In this document: positions 46,939 through 61,900 of the stretch, one piece after another
Layout of the letters: each line of letters starts with the position of its first letter
How positions within the stretch are numbered: the first letter of the stretch is position 1
Source: Patiria miniata
Taxonomy: Eukaryota > Echinodermata > Asteroidea > Valvatida > Asterinidae
Direction of reading: 5' to 3'
Length of the DNA stretch: 64,000 nucleotides
Assembly (NCBI RefSeq): GCF_015706575.1
Contig: NW_024037056.1
Coordinates: 5,221,176 to 5,285,175 of the forward strand
The notes under the pieces: model-generated
Seen by the model: the letters and a program-made list of their open reading frames with translations, nothing else
Told to the model about the DNA's origin: nothing
Database searches by the model: none
Program-made: the position numbers and the translations under genes

Positions 46939-49900
46939 CCCGCTGACAGCCTACTCTATGGCAATTTACACACAGAAACAAACTCGGGCAAAATATTCTT
47001 GCTTATGTCCCATTTTCTCCACGAGTATTGGGTCTACGGACTTCAAACTTGTTGGACGTTGTAGCCTGACTAACTAGCTCTCCATACATGTCAAAAAAAT
47101 CAGGAATTTTTCATAACAAGATACTGTCAAGACGAGATATAGCATAAAAACAAACCACGGAGTGAAGCCCGCTGACAGCCTACTCTATGGCAATTTACAC
47201 ACAGAAACAAACTCGGGCAAAATATTCTTGCTTATGTCCCATTTTCTCCACGAGTATGGGTTGGGTCTACGGACTTCAAACTTGTGGACGTTGTAGCCTG
47301 ACTAACTAGCTCTCCATACATGTCAAAAAAATCAGGAATTTTCATAACAAGATACTGTCAAGACGAGATATATAGCATGTAAACAAACCACGGAGTGAAG
47401 CCCGCTGACAGCCTACTCTATGGCAATTTACACACAGAGAAACAAACTCGGGCAAAATATTCTTGCTTATGTCCCATTTTCTCCACTAGTATTGGGTCTA
47501 CGGACTTCAAACTTGTTGGACGTTGTAGCCTGACTAACTAGCTCTCCATACATGTCAAAAAAAATAGGAATTTTTATAACAAGATACTGTCAAGACGAGA
47601 TATAGCATAAAACAAACCACGGAGTGAAGCCCGCTGACAGCCTACTCTATGGCAATTTACACACACAGAAACAAACTCGGGCAAAATATTCTTGCTTATG
47701 TCCCATTTCTCCACGAGTATTGGGTCTACGGACTTCAAACTTGTTGGACGTTGTAGCCTGACTAACTAGCTCTCCATACATGTCAAAAAAATCAGGAATT
47801 TTTCATAACAAGATACTGTCAAGACGAGATATAGCATGTAAAAAAAACCACGGAGTGAAGCCCGCTGACAGCCTACTCTATGGCAATTTACACACAGAAA
47901 CAAACTCGGGCAAAATATTCTTGCTTATGTCCCATTTTCTCCACGAGTATTGGGTCTACGGACTTCAAACTTGTTGGACGTTGTAGCCTGACTAACTAGC
48001 TCTCCATACATGTCAAAAAAATAGGAATATTTTTCATAACAAGATACTGTCAAGACGAGATATAGCATATAAAACAAACCACGGAGTGAAGCCCGCTGAC
48101 AGCCTACTCTATGGCAATTTACACACAGAAACAAACGGGCAAAATATTCTTGCTTATGTCCCATTTTCTCCACGAGTATTGGGTCTACGGACTTCAAACT
48201 TGTTGGACGTTGTAGCCTGACTAACTAGCTCTCCATACATGTCAAAAAAATCAGGAATTTTTCATAACAAGATACTGTCAAGACGAGATATAGCATAAAA
48301 CAAACCACGGAGTGAAGCCCGCTGACAGCCTACTCTATGGCAATTTACACACAGAAACAAACTCGGGCAAAATATTCTTGCTTATGTCCCATTTTCTCCA
48401 CGAGTATTGGGTCTACGGACTTCAAACTTGTTGGACGTTGTAGCCTGACTAACTAGCTCTCCATACATGTCAAAAAAAATCAGGAATTTTTCATAACAAG
48501 ATACTGTCAAGACGAGATATAGCATGTAAACAAACCACGGAGTGAAGCCCGCTGACAGCCTACTCTATGGCAATTTACACACAGAAACAAACTCGGGCAA
48601 AATATTCTTGCTTATGTCCCATTTTCTCCACGAGTATTGGGTCTACGGACTTCAAACTTGTTGGACGTTGTAGCCTGACTAACTAGCTCTCCATACATGT
48701 CAAAAAAATCAGGAATTTTTCATAACAAAGATACCGTCAAGACGAGATATAGCATGTAAAACAAACCACGGAGTGAAGCCGCGACTGACAGCCTACTCTA
48801 TGGCAATTTACACACAGAACAAACTCGGGCAAAATATTCTTGCTTATGTCCCATTTTCTCCACGAGTATTATTGGGTCTACGGACTTCAAACTTGTTGGA
48901 CGTTGTAGCCTGACTAACTAGCTCTCCATACATGTCAAAAAAATCAGGAATTTTTCATAACAAGATACTGTCAAGACGAGATATAGCATAAAACAAACCA
49001 CGGAGTGAAGCCCGCTGACAGCCTACTCTATGGCAATTTACACACAGAAACAAACTCGGGCAAAATATTCTTGCTTATGTCCCATTTTCTCCACTAGTAT
49101 TGGGTCTACGGACTTCAAACTTGTTGGACGTTGTAGCCTGACTAACTAGCTCTCCATACATGTCAAAAAAATTAGGAATTTTTCATAACAAGATACTGTC
49201 AAGACGAGATATAGCATAAAAAAACCACGGAGTGAAGCCCGCTGACAGCCTACTCTATGGCAATTACACACAGAAACAAACTCGGGCAAAATATTCTTGC
49301 TTATGTCCCATTTTCTCCACTAGTATTGGGTCTACGGACTTCAAACTTGTTGGACGTTGTAGCCTGACTAACTAGCTCTCCATACATGTCAAAAAAATCA
49401 GGAATTTTTCATAACAAGATACTGTCAAGACGAGATATAGCATGTAAACAAACCACGGAGTGAAGCCCGCTGACAGCCTACTCTATGGCAATTTACACAC
49501 AGAAACAAACTCGGGCAAAATATTCTTGCTTATGTCCCATTTTCTCCACGAGTATTGGGTCTACGGACTTCAAACTTGTTGGACGTTGTAGCCTGACTAA
49601 CTAGCTCTCCATACATGTCAAAAAAATCAGGAATTTTTCATAACAAGATACTGTCAAGACGAGATATAGCATAAAACAAACCACGGAGTGAAACCCGCTG
49701 ACAGCCTACTCTATGGCAATTTACGCACAGAAACAAACTCGGGCAAAATATTCTTGCTTATGTCCCATTTTCTCCACGAGTATTGGGTCTACGGACTTCA
49801 AACTTGTTGGACGTTGTAGCCTGACTAACTAGCTCTCCATACATGTCAAAAAAATAGGAATTTTTCATAACAAGATACTGTCAAGACGAGATATAGCATA

Positions 49901-52900
49901 AAAAAACCAAAACGGAGTGAAGCCCGCTGACAGCCTACTCTATGGCAATTTACACACAGAAACAAACTCGGGCAAAATATTCTTGCTTATGTCCCATTTT
50001 CTCCACGAGTATTGGGTCTACGGACTTCAAACTTGTTGGACGTTGTAGCCTGACTAACTAGCTCTCCATATATGTCAAAAAAATAGGAATTTTTCATAAC
50101 AAGATACCGTCAAGACGAGATATAGCATGTAAACAAACCACGGAGTGAAGCCCGCTGACAGCCTACTCTATGGCAATTTACACACAGAAACAAACTCGGG
50201 CAAAATATTCTTGCTTATGTCCCATTTTCTCCACGAGTATTGGGTCTACGGACTTCAAACTTGTTGGACGTTGTAGCCTGACTAACTAGCTCTCCATACA
50301 TGTCAAAAAAATCAGGAATTTTTCATAACAAGATACTGTCAAGACGAGATATAGCATAAAACAAACCACGGAGTGAAGCCCGCTGACAGCCTACTCTATG
50401 GCAATTTACACACAGAAACAAACTCGGGCAAAATATTCTTGCTTATGTCCCATTTTCTCCACTAGTATTGGGTCTACGGACTTCAAACTTGTTGGACGTT
50501 GTAGCCTGACTAACTAGCTCTCCATACATGTCAAAAAAATCAGGAATTTTTCATAACAAGATACTGTCAAGACGAGATATAGCATAAACAAACCACGGAG
50601 TGAAGCCCGCTGACAGCCTACTCTATGGCAATTTACACACAGAAACAAACTCGGGCAAAATATTCTTGCTTATGTCCCATTTTCTCCACGAGTATTGGGT
50701 CTACGGACTTCAAACTTGTTGGACGTTGTAGCCTGACTAACTAGCTCTCCATACATGTCAAAAAAATCAGGAATTTTTCATAACAAGATACGTCAAGACG
50801 AGATATAGCATGTAAACAAACCACGGAGTGAAGCCCGCTGACAGCCTACTCTATGGCAATTTACACACAGAACAAAACTCGGGCAAAATATTCTTGCTTA
50901 TGTCCCATTTTCTCCACGAGTATTGGGTCTACGGACTTCAAACTTGTTGGACGTTGTAGCCTGACTAACTAGCTCTCCATACATGTCAAAAAAATCAGGA
51001 ATTTTTCATAACAAGATACTGTCAAGACGAGATATAGCATAAAAACAAACCACGGAGTGAAGCCCGCTGACAGCCTACTCTATGGCAATTTACACACAGA
51101 AACAAACTGAGGCAAAATATTCTTGCTTATGTCCCATTTTCTCCACTAGTATTGGGTCTACGGACTTCAAACTTGTTGGACGTTGTAGCCTGACTAACTA
51201 GCTCTCCATACATGTCAAAAAAATCAGGAATTTTTCATAACAAGATACTGTCAAGACGAGATATAGCATAAAAAAACCACGGAGTGAAGCCGCTGACAGC
51301 CTACTCTATGGCAATTTACACACAGAAACAAACTCGGGCAAAATATTCTTGCTTATGTCCCATTTTCTCCACGAGTATTGGGTCTACGGACTTCAAACTT
51401 GTTGGACGTTGTAGCCTGACTAACTAGCTCTCCATACATGTCAAAAAAATCAGGAATTTTTCATAACAAGATACTGTCAAGACGAGATATAGCATGTAAA
51501 CAAACCACGGAGTGAAGCCCGCTGACAGCCTACTCTATGGCAATTTACACACAGAAACAAACTCGGGCAAAATATTCTTGCTTATGTCCCATTTTCTCCA
51601 CGAGTATTGGGTCTACGGACTTCAAACTTGTTGGACGTTGTAGCCTGACTAACTAGCTCTCCATACATGTCAAAAAAATCAGGAATTTTCATAACAAGAT
51701 ACTGTCAAGACGAGATATAGCATAAAAAAACCACGGAGTGAAGCCCGCTGACAGCCTACTCTATGGCAATTTACACACAGAAACAAACTCGGGCAAAATA
51801 TTCTTGCTTATGTCCCATTTTCTCCACTAGTATTGGGTCTACGGACTTCAAACTTGTTGGACGTTGTAGCCTGACTAACTAGCTCTCCATACATGTCAAA
51901 AAAATCAGGAATTTTTCATAACAAGATACTGTCAAGACGAGATATAGCATAAAACAAACCACGGAGTGAAGCCGCTGACAGCCTACTCTATGGCAATTTA
52001 CACACAGAAACAAACTCGGGCAAAATATTCTTGCTTATGTCCCATTTTCTCCACGAGTATTGGGTCTACGGACTTCAAACTTGTTGGACGTTGTAGCCTG
52101 ACTAACTAGCTCTCCATACATGTCAAAAAAATCAGGAATTTTTCATAACAAGATACCGTCAAGGCGAGATATAGCATGTAAACAAACCACGGAGTGAAGC
52201 CCGCTGACAGCCTACTCTATGGCAATTTACACACAGAAACAAACTCGGGCAAAATATTCTTGCTTATGTCCCATTTTCTCCACGAGTATTGGGTCTACGG
52301 ACTTCAAACTTGTTGGACGTTGTAGCCTGACTAACTAGCTCTCCATACATGTCAAAAAAATTAGGAATTTTCATAACAAGATACTGTCAAGACGAGATAT
52401 AGCATAAAACAAACCACGGAGTGAAGCCCGCTGACAGCCTACTCTATGGCAATTTACACACAGAAACAAACTGGGCAAAATATTCTTGCTTATGTCCCAT
52501 TTTCTCCACGAGTATTGGGTCTACGGACTTCAAACTTGTTGGACGTTGTAGCCTGACTAACTAGCTCTCCATACATGTCAAAAAAATCAGGAATTTTTCA
52601 TAACAAGATACTGTCAAGACGAGATATAGCATAAACAAACCACGGAGTGAAGCCCGCTGACAGCCTACTCTATGGCAATTTACACACAGAAACAAACTCG
52701 GGCAAAATATTCTTGCTTATGTCCCATTTTCTCCACTAGTATTGGGTCTACGGACTTCAAACTTGTTGGACGTTGTAGCCTGACTAACTAGCTCTCCATA
52801 CATGTCAAAAAAATTAGGAATTTTTTATAACAAGATACCGTCAAGACGAGATATAGCATGTAAACAAACCACGGAGTGAAGCCCGCTGACAGCCTACTCT

Positions 52901-55900
52901 ATGGCAATTTACACACAGAAACAAACTCGGGCAAAATATTCTTGCTTATGTCCCATTTTCTCCACGAGTATTGGGTCTACGGACTTCAAACTTGTTGGAC
53001 GTTGTAGCCTGACTAACTAGCTCTCCATATATGTCAAAAAAATCAGGAATTTTTCATAACAAGATACCGTCAAGGCGAGATATAGCATGTAAACAAACCA
53101 CGGAGTGAAGCCCGCTGACAGCCTACTCTATGGCAATTTACACACAGAAACAAACTCGGGCAAAATATTCTTGCTTATGTCCCATTTTCTCCACGAGTAT
53201 TGGGTCTACGGACTTCAAACTTGTTGGACGTTGTAGCCTGACTAACTAGCTCTCCATACATGTCAAAAAAATTAGGAATTTTTCATAACAAGATACTGTC
53301 AAGACGAGATATAGCATAAAACAAACCACGGAGTGAAGCCCGCTGACAGCCTACTCTATGGCAATTTACACACAGAAACAAACTCGGGCAAAATATTCTT
53401 GCTTATGTCCCATTTTCTCCACTAGTATTGGGTCTACGGACTTCAAACTTGTTGGACGTTGTAGCCTGACTAACTAGCTCTCCATACATGTCAAAAAAAT
53501 CAGGAATTTTTCATAACAAGATACTGTCAAGACGAGATATAGCATAAAACAAACCACGGAGTGAAGCCCGCTGACAGCCTACTCTATGGCAATTTACACA
53601 CAGAAACAAACTCGGGCAAAATATTCTTGCTTATGTCCCATTTTCTCCACGAGTATTGGGTCTACGGACTTCAAACTTGTTGGACGTTGTAGCCTGACTA
53701 ACTAGCTCTCCATATATGTCAAAAAAAATAGGAATTTTTCATAACAAGATACCGTCAAGGCGAGATATAGCATGTAAACAAACCACGGAGTGAAGCCCGC
53801 TGACAGCCTACTCTATGGCAATTTACACACAGAAACAAACTCGGGCAAAATATTCTTGCTTATGTCCCATTTTCTCCACGAGTATTGGGTCTACGGACTT
53901 CAAACTTGTTGGACGTTGTAGCCTGACTAACTAGCTCTCCATACATGTCAAAAAAATCAGGAATTTTTCATAACAAGATACTGTCAAGACGAGATATAGC
54001 ATAAAACAAACCACGGAGTGAAGCCCTGCTGACAGCCTACTCTATGGCAATTTACACACAGAAACAAACTGGGCAAAATATTCTTGCTTATGTCCCATTT
54101 TCTCCACTAGTATTGGGTCTACGGACTTCAAACTTGTTGGACGTTGTAGCCTGACTAACTAGCTCTCCATACATGTCAAAAAAATCAGGAATTTTTCATA
54201 ACAAGATACTGTCAAGACGAGATATAGCATGAAACAAACCACGGAGTGAAGCCCGCTGACAGCCTACTCTATGGCAATTTACACACAGAAACAAACTCGG
54301 GCAAAATATTCTTGCTTATGTCCCATTTTCTCCACTAGTATTGGGTCTACGGACTTCAAACTTGTTGGACGTTGTAGCCTGACTAACTAGCTCTCCATAC
54401 ATGTCAAAAAAATCAGGAATTTTTTATAACAAGATACCGTCAAGACGAGATATAGCATGTAAACAAACCACGGAGTGAAGCCCGCTGACAGCCTACTCTA
54501 TGGCAATTTACACACAGAAACAAACTCGGGCAAAATATTCTTGCTTATGTCCCATTTTCTCCACGAGTATTGGGTCTACGGACTTCAAACTTGTTGGACG
54601 TTGTAGCCTGACTAACTAGCTCTCCATATATGTCAAAAAAATTAGGAATTTTTCATAACAAGATACCGTCAAGGCGAGATATAGCATGTAAACAAACCAC
54701 GGAGTGAAGCCCGCTGACAGCCTACTCTATGGCAATTTACACACAGAAACAAACTCGGGCAAAATATTCTTGCTTATGTCCCATTTTCTCCACGAGTATT
54801 GGGTCTACGGACTTCAAACTTGTTGGACGTTGTAGCCTGACTAACTAGCTCTCCATACATGTCAAAAAAATTAGGAATTTTTCATAACAAGATACTGTCA
54901 AGACGAGATATAGCATAAAACAAACCACGGAGTGAAGCCTGCTGACAGCCTACTCTATGGCAATTTACACACAGAAACAAACTGGGCAAAATATTCTTGC
55001 TTATGTCCCATTTTCTCCACGAGTATTGGGTCTACGGACTTCAAACTTGTTGGACGTTGTAGCCTGACTAACTAGCTCTCCATACATGTCAAAAAAATCA
55101 GGAATTTTCATAACAAGATACTGTCAAGACGAGATATAGCATAAAACAAACCACGGAGTGAAGCCCGCTGACAGCCTACTCTATGGCAATTTACACACAG
55201 AAACAAACTCGGGCAAAATATTCTTGCTTATGTCCCATTTTCTCCACGAGTATTGGGTTACGGACTTCAAACTTGTTGGACGTTGTAGCCTGACTAACTA
55301 GCTCTCCATACATGTCAAAAAAATCAGGAATTTTTATAACAAGATACCGTCAAGGCGAGATATAGCATGTAAACAAACCACGGAGTGAAGCCCGCTGACA
55401 GCCTACTCTATGGCAATTTACACACAGAAACAAACTCGGGCAAAATATTCTTGCTTATGTCCCATTTTCTCCACGAGTATTGGGTCTACGGACTTCAAAC
55501 TTGTTGGACGTTGTAGCCTGACTAACTAGCTCTCCATACATGTCAAAAAAATCAGGAATTTTTCATAACAAGATACTGTCAAGACGAGATATAGCATAAA
55601 ACAAACCACGGAGTGAAGCCCGCTGACAGCCTACTCTATGGCAATTTACACACAGAAACAAACTCGGGCAAAATATTCTTGCTTATGTCCCATTTTCTCC
55701 ACGAGTATTGGGTCTACGGACTTCAAACTTGTTGGACGTTGTAGCCTGACTAACTAGCTCTCCATACATGTCAAAAAAATCAGGAATTTTTTATAACAAG
55801 ATACTGTCAAGACGAGATATAGCATAAAACAAACCACGGAGTGAAGCCGCTGACAGCCTACTCTATGGCAATTTACACACAGAAACAAACTCGGGCAAAA

Positions 55901-58900
55901 TATTCTTGCTTATGTCCCATTTTCTCCACGAGTATTGGGTCTACGGACTTCAAACTTGTTGGACGTTGTAGCCTGACTAACTAGCTCTCCATATATGTCA
56001 AAAAAATTAGGAATTTTTCATAACAAGATACCGTCAAGGCGAGATATAGCATGTAAACAAACCACGGAGTGAAGCCCGCTGACAGCCTACTCTATGGCAA
56101 TTTACACACAGAAACAAACTCGGGCAAAATATTCTTGCTTATGTCCCATTTTCTCCACGAGTATTGGGTCTACGGACTTCAAACTTGTTGGACGTTGTAG
56201 CCTGACTAACTAGCTCTCCATACATGTCAAAAAAATCAGGAATTTTTCATAACAAGATACTGTCAAGACGAGATATAGCATAAAACAAACCACGGAGTGA
56301 AGCCCGCTGACAGCCTACTCTATGGCAATTTACACACAGAAACAAACTAGGCAAAATATTCTTGCTTATGTCCCATTTTCTCCACTAGTATTGGGTCTAC
56401 GGACTTCAAACTTGTTGGACGTTGTAGCCTGACTAACTAGCTCTCCATACATGTCAAAAAAATCAGGAATTTTTCATAACAAGATACTGTCAAGACGAGA
56501 TATAGCATGAAACAAACCACGGAGTGAAGACGCTGACAGCCTACTCTATGGCAATTTACACACAGAAACAAACTCGGGCAAAATATTCTTGCTTATGTCC
56601 CATTTTCTCCACGAGTATTGGGTCTACGGACTTCAAACTTGTTGGACGTTGTAGCCTGACTAACTAGCTCTCCATACATGTCAAAAAAATAGGAATTTTT
56701 TATAACAAGATACCGTCAAGGCGAGATATAGCATGTAAACAAACCACGGAGTGAAGCCCGCTGACAGCCTACTCTATGGCAATTTACACACAGAAACAAA
56801 CTCGGGCAAAATATTCTTGCTTATGTCCCATTTTCTCCACGAGTATTGGGTCTACGGACTTCAAACTTGTTGGACGTTGTAGCCTGACTAACTAGCTCTC
56901 CATACATGTCAAAAAAATCAGGAATTTTTCATAACAAGATACTGTCAAGGCGAGATATAGCATGTAAACAAACCACGGAGTGAAGCCCGCTGACAGCCTA
57001 CTCTATGGCAATTTACACACAGAAACAAACTCGGGCAAAATATTCTTGCTTATGTCCCATTTTCTCCACGAGTATTGGGTCTACGGACTTCAAACTTGTT
57101 GGACGTTGTAGCCTGACTAACTAGCTCTCCATACATGTCAAAAAAATCAGGAATTTTTCATAACAAGATACTGTCAAGACGAGATATAGCATAAAACAAA
57201 CCACGGAGTGAAGCCCGCTGACAGCCTACTCTATGGCAATTTACACACAGAAACAAACTCGGGCAAAATATTCTTGCTTATGTCCCATTTTCTCCACGAG
57301 TATTGGGTCTACGGACTTCAAACTTGTTGGACGTTGTAGCCTGACTAACTAGCTCTCCATACATGTCAAAAAAATCAGGAATTTTTCATAACAAGATACT
57401 GTCAAGACGAGATATAGCATAAAAAAACCACGGAGTGAAGCCCGCTGACAGCCTACTCTATGGCAATTTACACACAGAAACAAACTCGGGCAAAATATTC
57501 TTGCTTATGTCCCATTTCTCCACTAGTATTGGGTCTACGGACTTCAAACTTGTTGGACGTTGTAGCCTGACTAACTAGCTCTCCATATATGTCAAAAAAA
57601 TCAGGAATTTTTTATAACAAGATACCGTCAAGACGAGATATAGCATGTAAACAAACCACGGAGTGAAGCCCGCTGACAGCCTACTCTATGGCAATTTACG
57701 CACAGAAACAAACTCGGGCAAAATATTCTTGCTTATGTCCCATTTTCTCCACGAGTATTGGGTCTACGGACTTCAAACTTGTTGGACGTTGTAGCCTGAC
57801 TAACTAGCTCTCCATACATGTCAAAAAACAGGAATTTTTCATAACAAGATACTGTCAAGACGAGATATAGCATGTAAACAAACCACGGAGTGAAGCCCGC
57901 TGACAGCCTACTCTATGGCAATTTACGCACAGAAACAAACTCGGGCAAAATATTCTTGTTATGTCCCATTTTCTCCACGAGTATTGGGTCTACGGACTTC
58001 AAACTTGTTGGACGTTGTAGCCTGACTAACTAGCTCTCCATACATGTCAAAAAAATCAGGAGTTTTTTATAACAAGATACTGTCAAGACGAGATATAGCA
58101 TGTAAACAAACCACGGAGTGAAGCCTGCTGACAGCCTACTCTATGGCAATTTACACACAGAAACAAACTGAGGCAAAATATTCTTGCTTATGTCCCATTT
58201 TCTCCACTAGTATTGGGTCTACGGACTTCAAACTTGTTGGACGTTGTAGCCTGACTAACTAGCTCTCCATACATGTCAAAAAAATCAGGAATTTTTCATA
58301 ACAAGATACTGTCAAGACGAGATATAGCATGAAACAAACCACGGAGTGAAGCCCGCTGACAGCCTACTCTATGGCAATTTACACACAGAAACAAACTCGG
58401 GCAAAATATTCTTGCTTATGTCCCATTTTCTCCACGAGTATTGGGTCTACGGACTTCAAACTTGTTGGACGTTGTAGCCTGACTAACTAGCTCTCCATAC
58501 ATGTCAAAAAAATCAGGAATTTTTCATAACAAGATACTGTCAAGACGAGATATAGCATGTAAACAAACCACGGAGTGAAACCCGCTGACAGCCTACTCTA
58601 TGGCAATTTACACACAGAAACAAACTGAGGCAAAATATTCTTGCTTATGTCCCATTTTCTCCACTAGTATTGGGTCTACGGACTTCAAACTTGTTGGACG
58701 TTGTAGCCTGACTAACTAGCTCTCTATATATGTCAAAAAAATCAGAATTTTTCATAACAAGATACCGTCAAGACGAGATATAGCATGTAAACAAACCACG
58801 GAGTGAAACCCGCTGACAGCCTACTCTATGGCAATTTACGCACAGAAACAAACTCGGGCAAAATATTCTTGCTTATGTCCCATTTTCTCCACGAGTATTG

Positions 58901-61900
58901 GGTCTACGGACTTCAAACTTGTTGGACGTTGTAGCCTGACTAACTAGCTCTCCATATATGTCAAAAAAATTAGGAATTTTTCATAACAAGATACTGTCAA
59001 GACGAGATATAGCATAAAACAAACCACGGAGTGAAGCCCGCTGACAGCCTACTCTATGGCAATTTACACACAGAAACAAACTGAGGCAAAATATTCTTGC
59101 TTATGTCCCATTTTCTCCACTAGTATTGGGTCTACGGACTTCGAACTTGTTGGACGTTGTAGCCTGACTAACTAGCTCTCCATACATGTCAAAAAAATCA
59201 GGAGTTTTTCATAACAAGATACTGTCGCGACGAGATATAGCATGTAAACAAACCACGGAGTGAAGCCCGCTGACAGCCTACTCTATGACAGTTTACGCAC
59301 AGAAACAAACTCGGACAAAATATTCTTGTATATGTCCCATTTTCTCCACGAGTATTTGGTCTACGGACTTCAAACTTGTTGGACGTTGTAGCCTGACTAA
59401 CTAGCTCTCCATACATGTCAAAAAAATCAGGACTTTTTTATAACAAGATACTGTCAAGACGAGATATAGCATGTAAACAAACCACGGAGTGAAGCCTGCT
59501 GACAGCCTACTCTATGGCAATTTACACACAGAAACAAACTGAGGCAAAATATTCTTGCTTATGTCCCATTTTCTCCACTAGTATTGGGTCTACGGACTTC
59601 AAACTTGTTGGACGTAGTAGCCTGACTAACTAGCTCTCTATATATGTCAAAAAAATCAGCAATTTTTTATTACAAGATACCGTCAAGACGAGATATAGCA
59701 TGTAAACAAACCACGGAGTGAAACCCGCTGACAGCCTACTCTATGGCAATTTACACACAGAAACAAACTGAGGCAAAATATTCTTGCTTATGTCCCATTT
59801 TCTCCACGAGTATTTGGTCTACGGACTTCAAACTTGTTGGACGTTGTAGCCTGACTAACTAGCTCTCCATACATGTCAAAAAAATCAGGAGTTTTTTATA
59901 ACAAGATACTGTCAAGACGAGATATAGCATGTAAACAAACCACGGAGTGAAGCCTGCTGACAGCCTACTCTATGGCAATTTACACACAGAAACAAACTGA
60001 GGCAAAATATTCTTGCTTATGTCCCATTTTCTCCACTAGTATTGGGTCTACGGACTTCAAACTTGTTGGACGTTGTAGCCTGACTAACTAGCTCTCCATA
60101 CATGTCAAAAAAATCAGGAATTTTTCATAACAACATACTGTCAAGACGAGATATAGCATGAAACAAACCACGAAGTGAAGCCCGCTGACAGCCTACTCTA
60201 TGGAAATTTACACACAGAAACAAACTCGGGCAAAATATTCTTGCTTATGTCCCATTTTCTCCACTAGTATTGGGTCTACGGACTTCAAACTTGTTGGACG
60301 TTGTAGCCTGACTAACTAGCTCTCTATATATGTCAAAAAAATCAGGAATTTTTCATAACAAGATACCGTCAAGACGAGATATAGCATGTAAACAAACCAC
60401 GGAGTGAAACCCGCTGACAGCCTACTCTATGGCAATTTACACACAGAAACAAACTGAGGCAAAATATTCTTGCTTATGTCCCATTTTCTCCACTAGTATT
60501 GGGTCTACGGACTTCAAACTTGTTGGACGTTGTAGCCTGACTAACTAGCTCTCTATATATGTCAAAAAAATCAGCAATTTTTCATAACAAGATACCGTCA
60601 AGACGAGATATAGCATGTAAACAAACCACGGAGTGAAACCCGCTGACAGCCTACTCTATGGCAATTTACGCACAGAGACAAACTCGGGCAAAATATTCTT
60701 GCTTATGTCCCATTTTCTCCACGAGTATTGGGTCTACGGACTTCAAACTTGTTGGACGTTGTAGCCTGACTAACTAGCTCTCCATATATGTCAAAAAAAT
60801 TAGGAATTTTTCATAACAAGATACTGTCAAGACGAGATATAGCATAAAACAAACCACGGAGTGAAGCCCGCTGACAGCCTACTCTATGGCAATTTACACA
60901 CAGAAACAAACTGAGGCAAAATATTCTTGCTTATGTCCCATTTTCTCCACTAGTATTGGGTCTACGGACTTCGAACTTGTTGGACGTTGTAGCCTGACTA
61001 ACTAGCTCTCCATACATGTCAAAAAAATCAGGAGTTTTTCATAACAAGATACTGTCGCGACGAGATATAGCATGTAAACAAACCACGGAGTGAAGCCCGC
61101 TGACAGCCTACTCTATGACAGTTTACGCACAGAAACAAACTCGGACAAAATATTCTTGTATATGTCCCATTTTCTCCACGAGTATTTGGTCTACGGACTT
61201 CAAACTTGTTGGACGTTGTAGCCTGACTAACTAGCTCTCCATACATGTCAAAAAAATCAGGACTTTTTTATAACAAGATACCGTCAAGGCGAGATATAGC
61301 ATGTAAACAAACCACGGAGTGAAGCCCGCTGACAGCCTACTCTATGGCAATTTACACACAGAAACAAACTCGGGCAAAATATTCTTGCTTATGTCCCATT
61401 TTCTCCACTAGTATTGGGTCTACGGACTTCAAACTTGTTGGACGTTGTAGCCTGACTAACAAGCTCTCCATACATGTCAAAAAAATCAGGAATTTTTCAT
61501 AACAACATACTGTCAAGACGAGATATAGCATGAAACAAACCACGAAGTGAAGCCCGCTGACAGCCTACTCTATGGAAATTTACACACAGAAACAAACTCG
61601 GGCAAAATATTCTTGCTTATGTCCCATTTTCTCCACTAGTATTGGGTCTACGGACTTCAAACTTGTTGGACGTTGTAGCCTGACTAACTAGATCTCCATA
61701 CATGTCAAAAAAATCAGGAGTTTTTCATAACAAGATACTGTCGCGACGAGATATAGCATGTAAACAAACCACGGAGTGAAGCCCGCTGACAGCCTACTCT
61801 ATGACAGTTTACGCACAGAAACAAACTCGGACAAAATATTCTTGTATATGTCCCATTTTCTCCACGAGTATTTGGTCTACGGACTTCAAACTTGTTGGAC

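Noticed and set aside
46406-47077. Long frame through the N gap
   Set aside because: Artefact of unknown bases.
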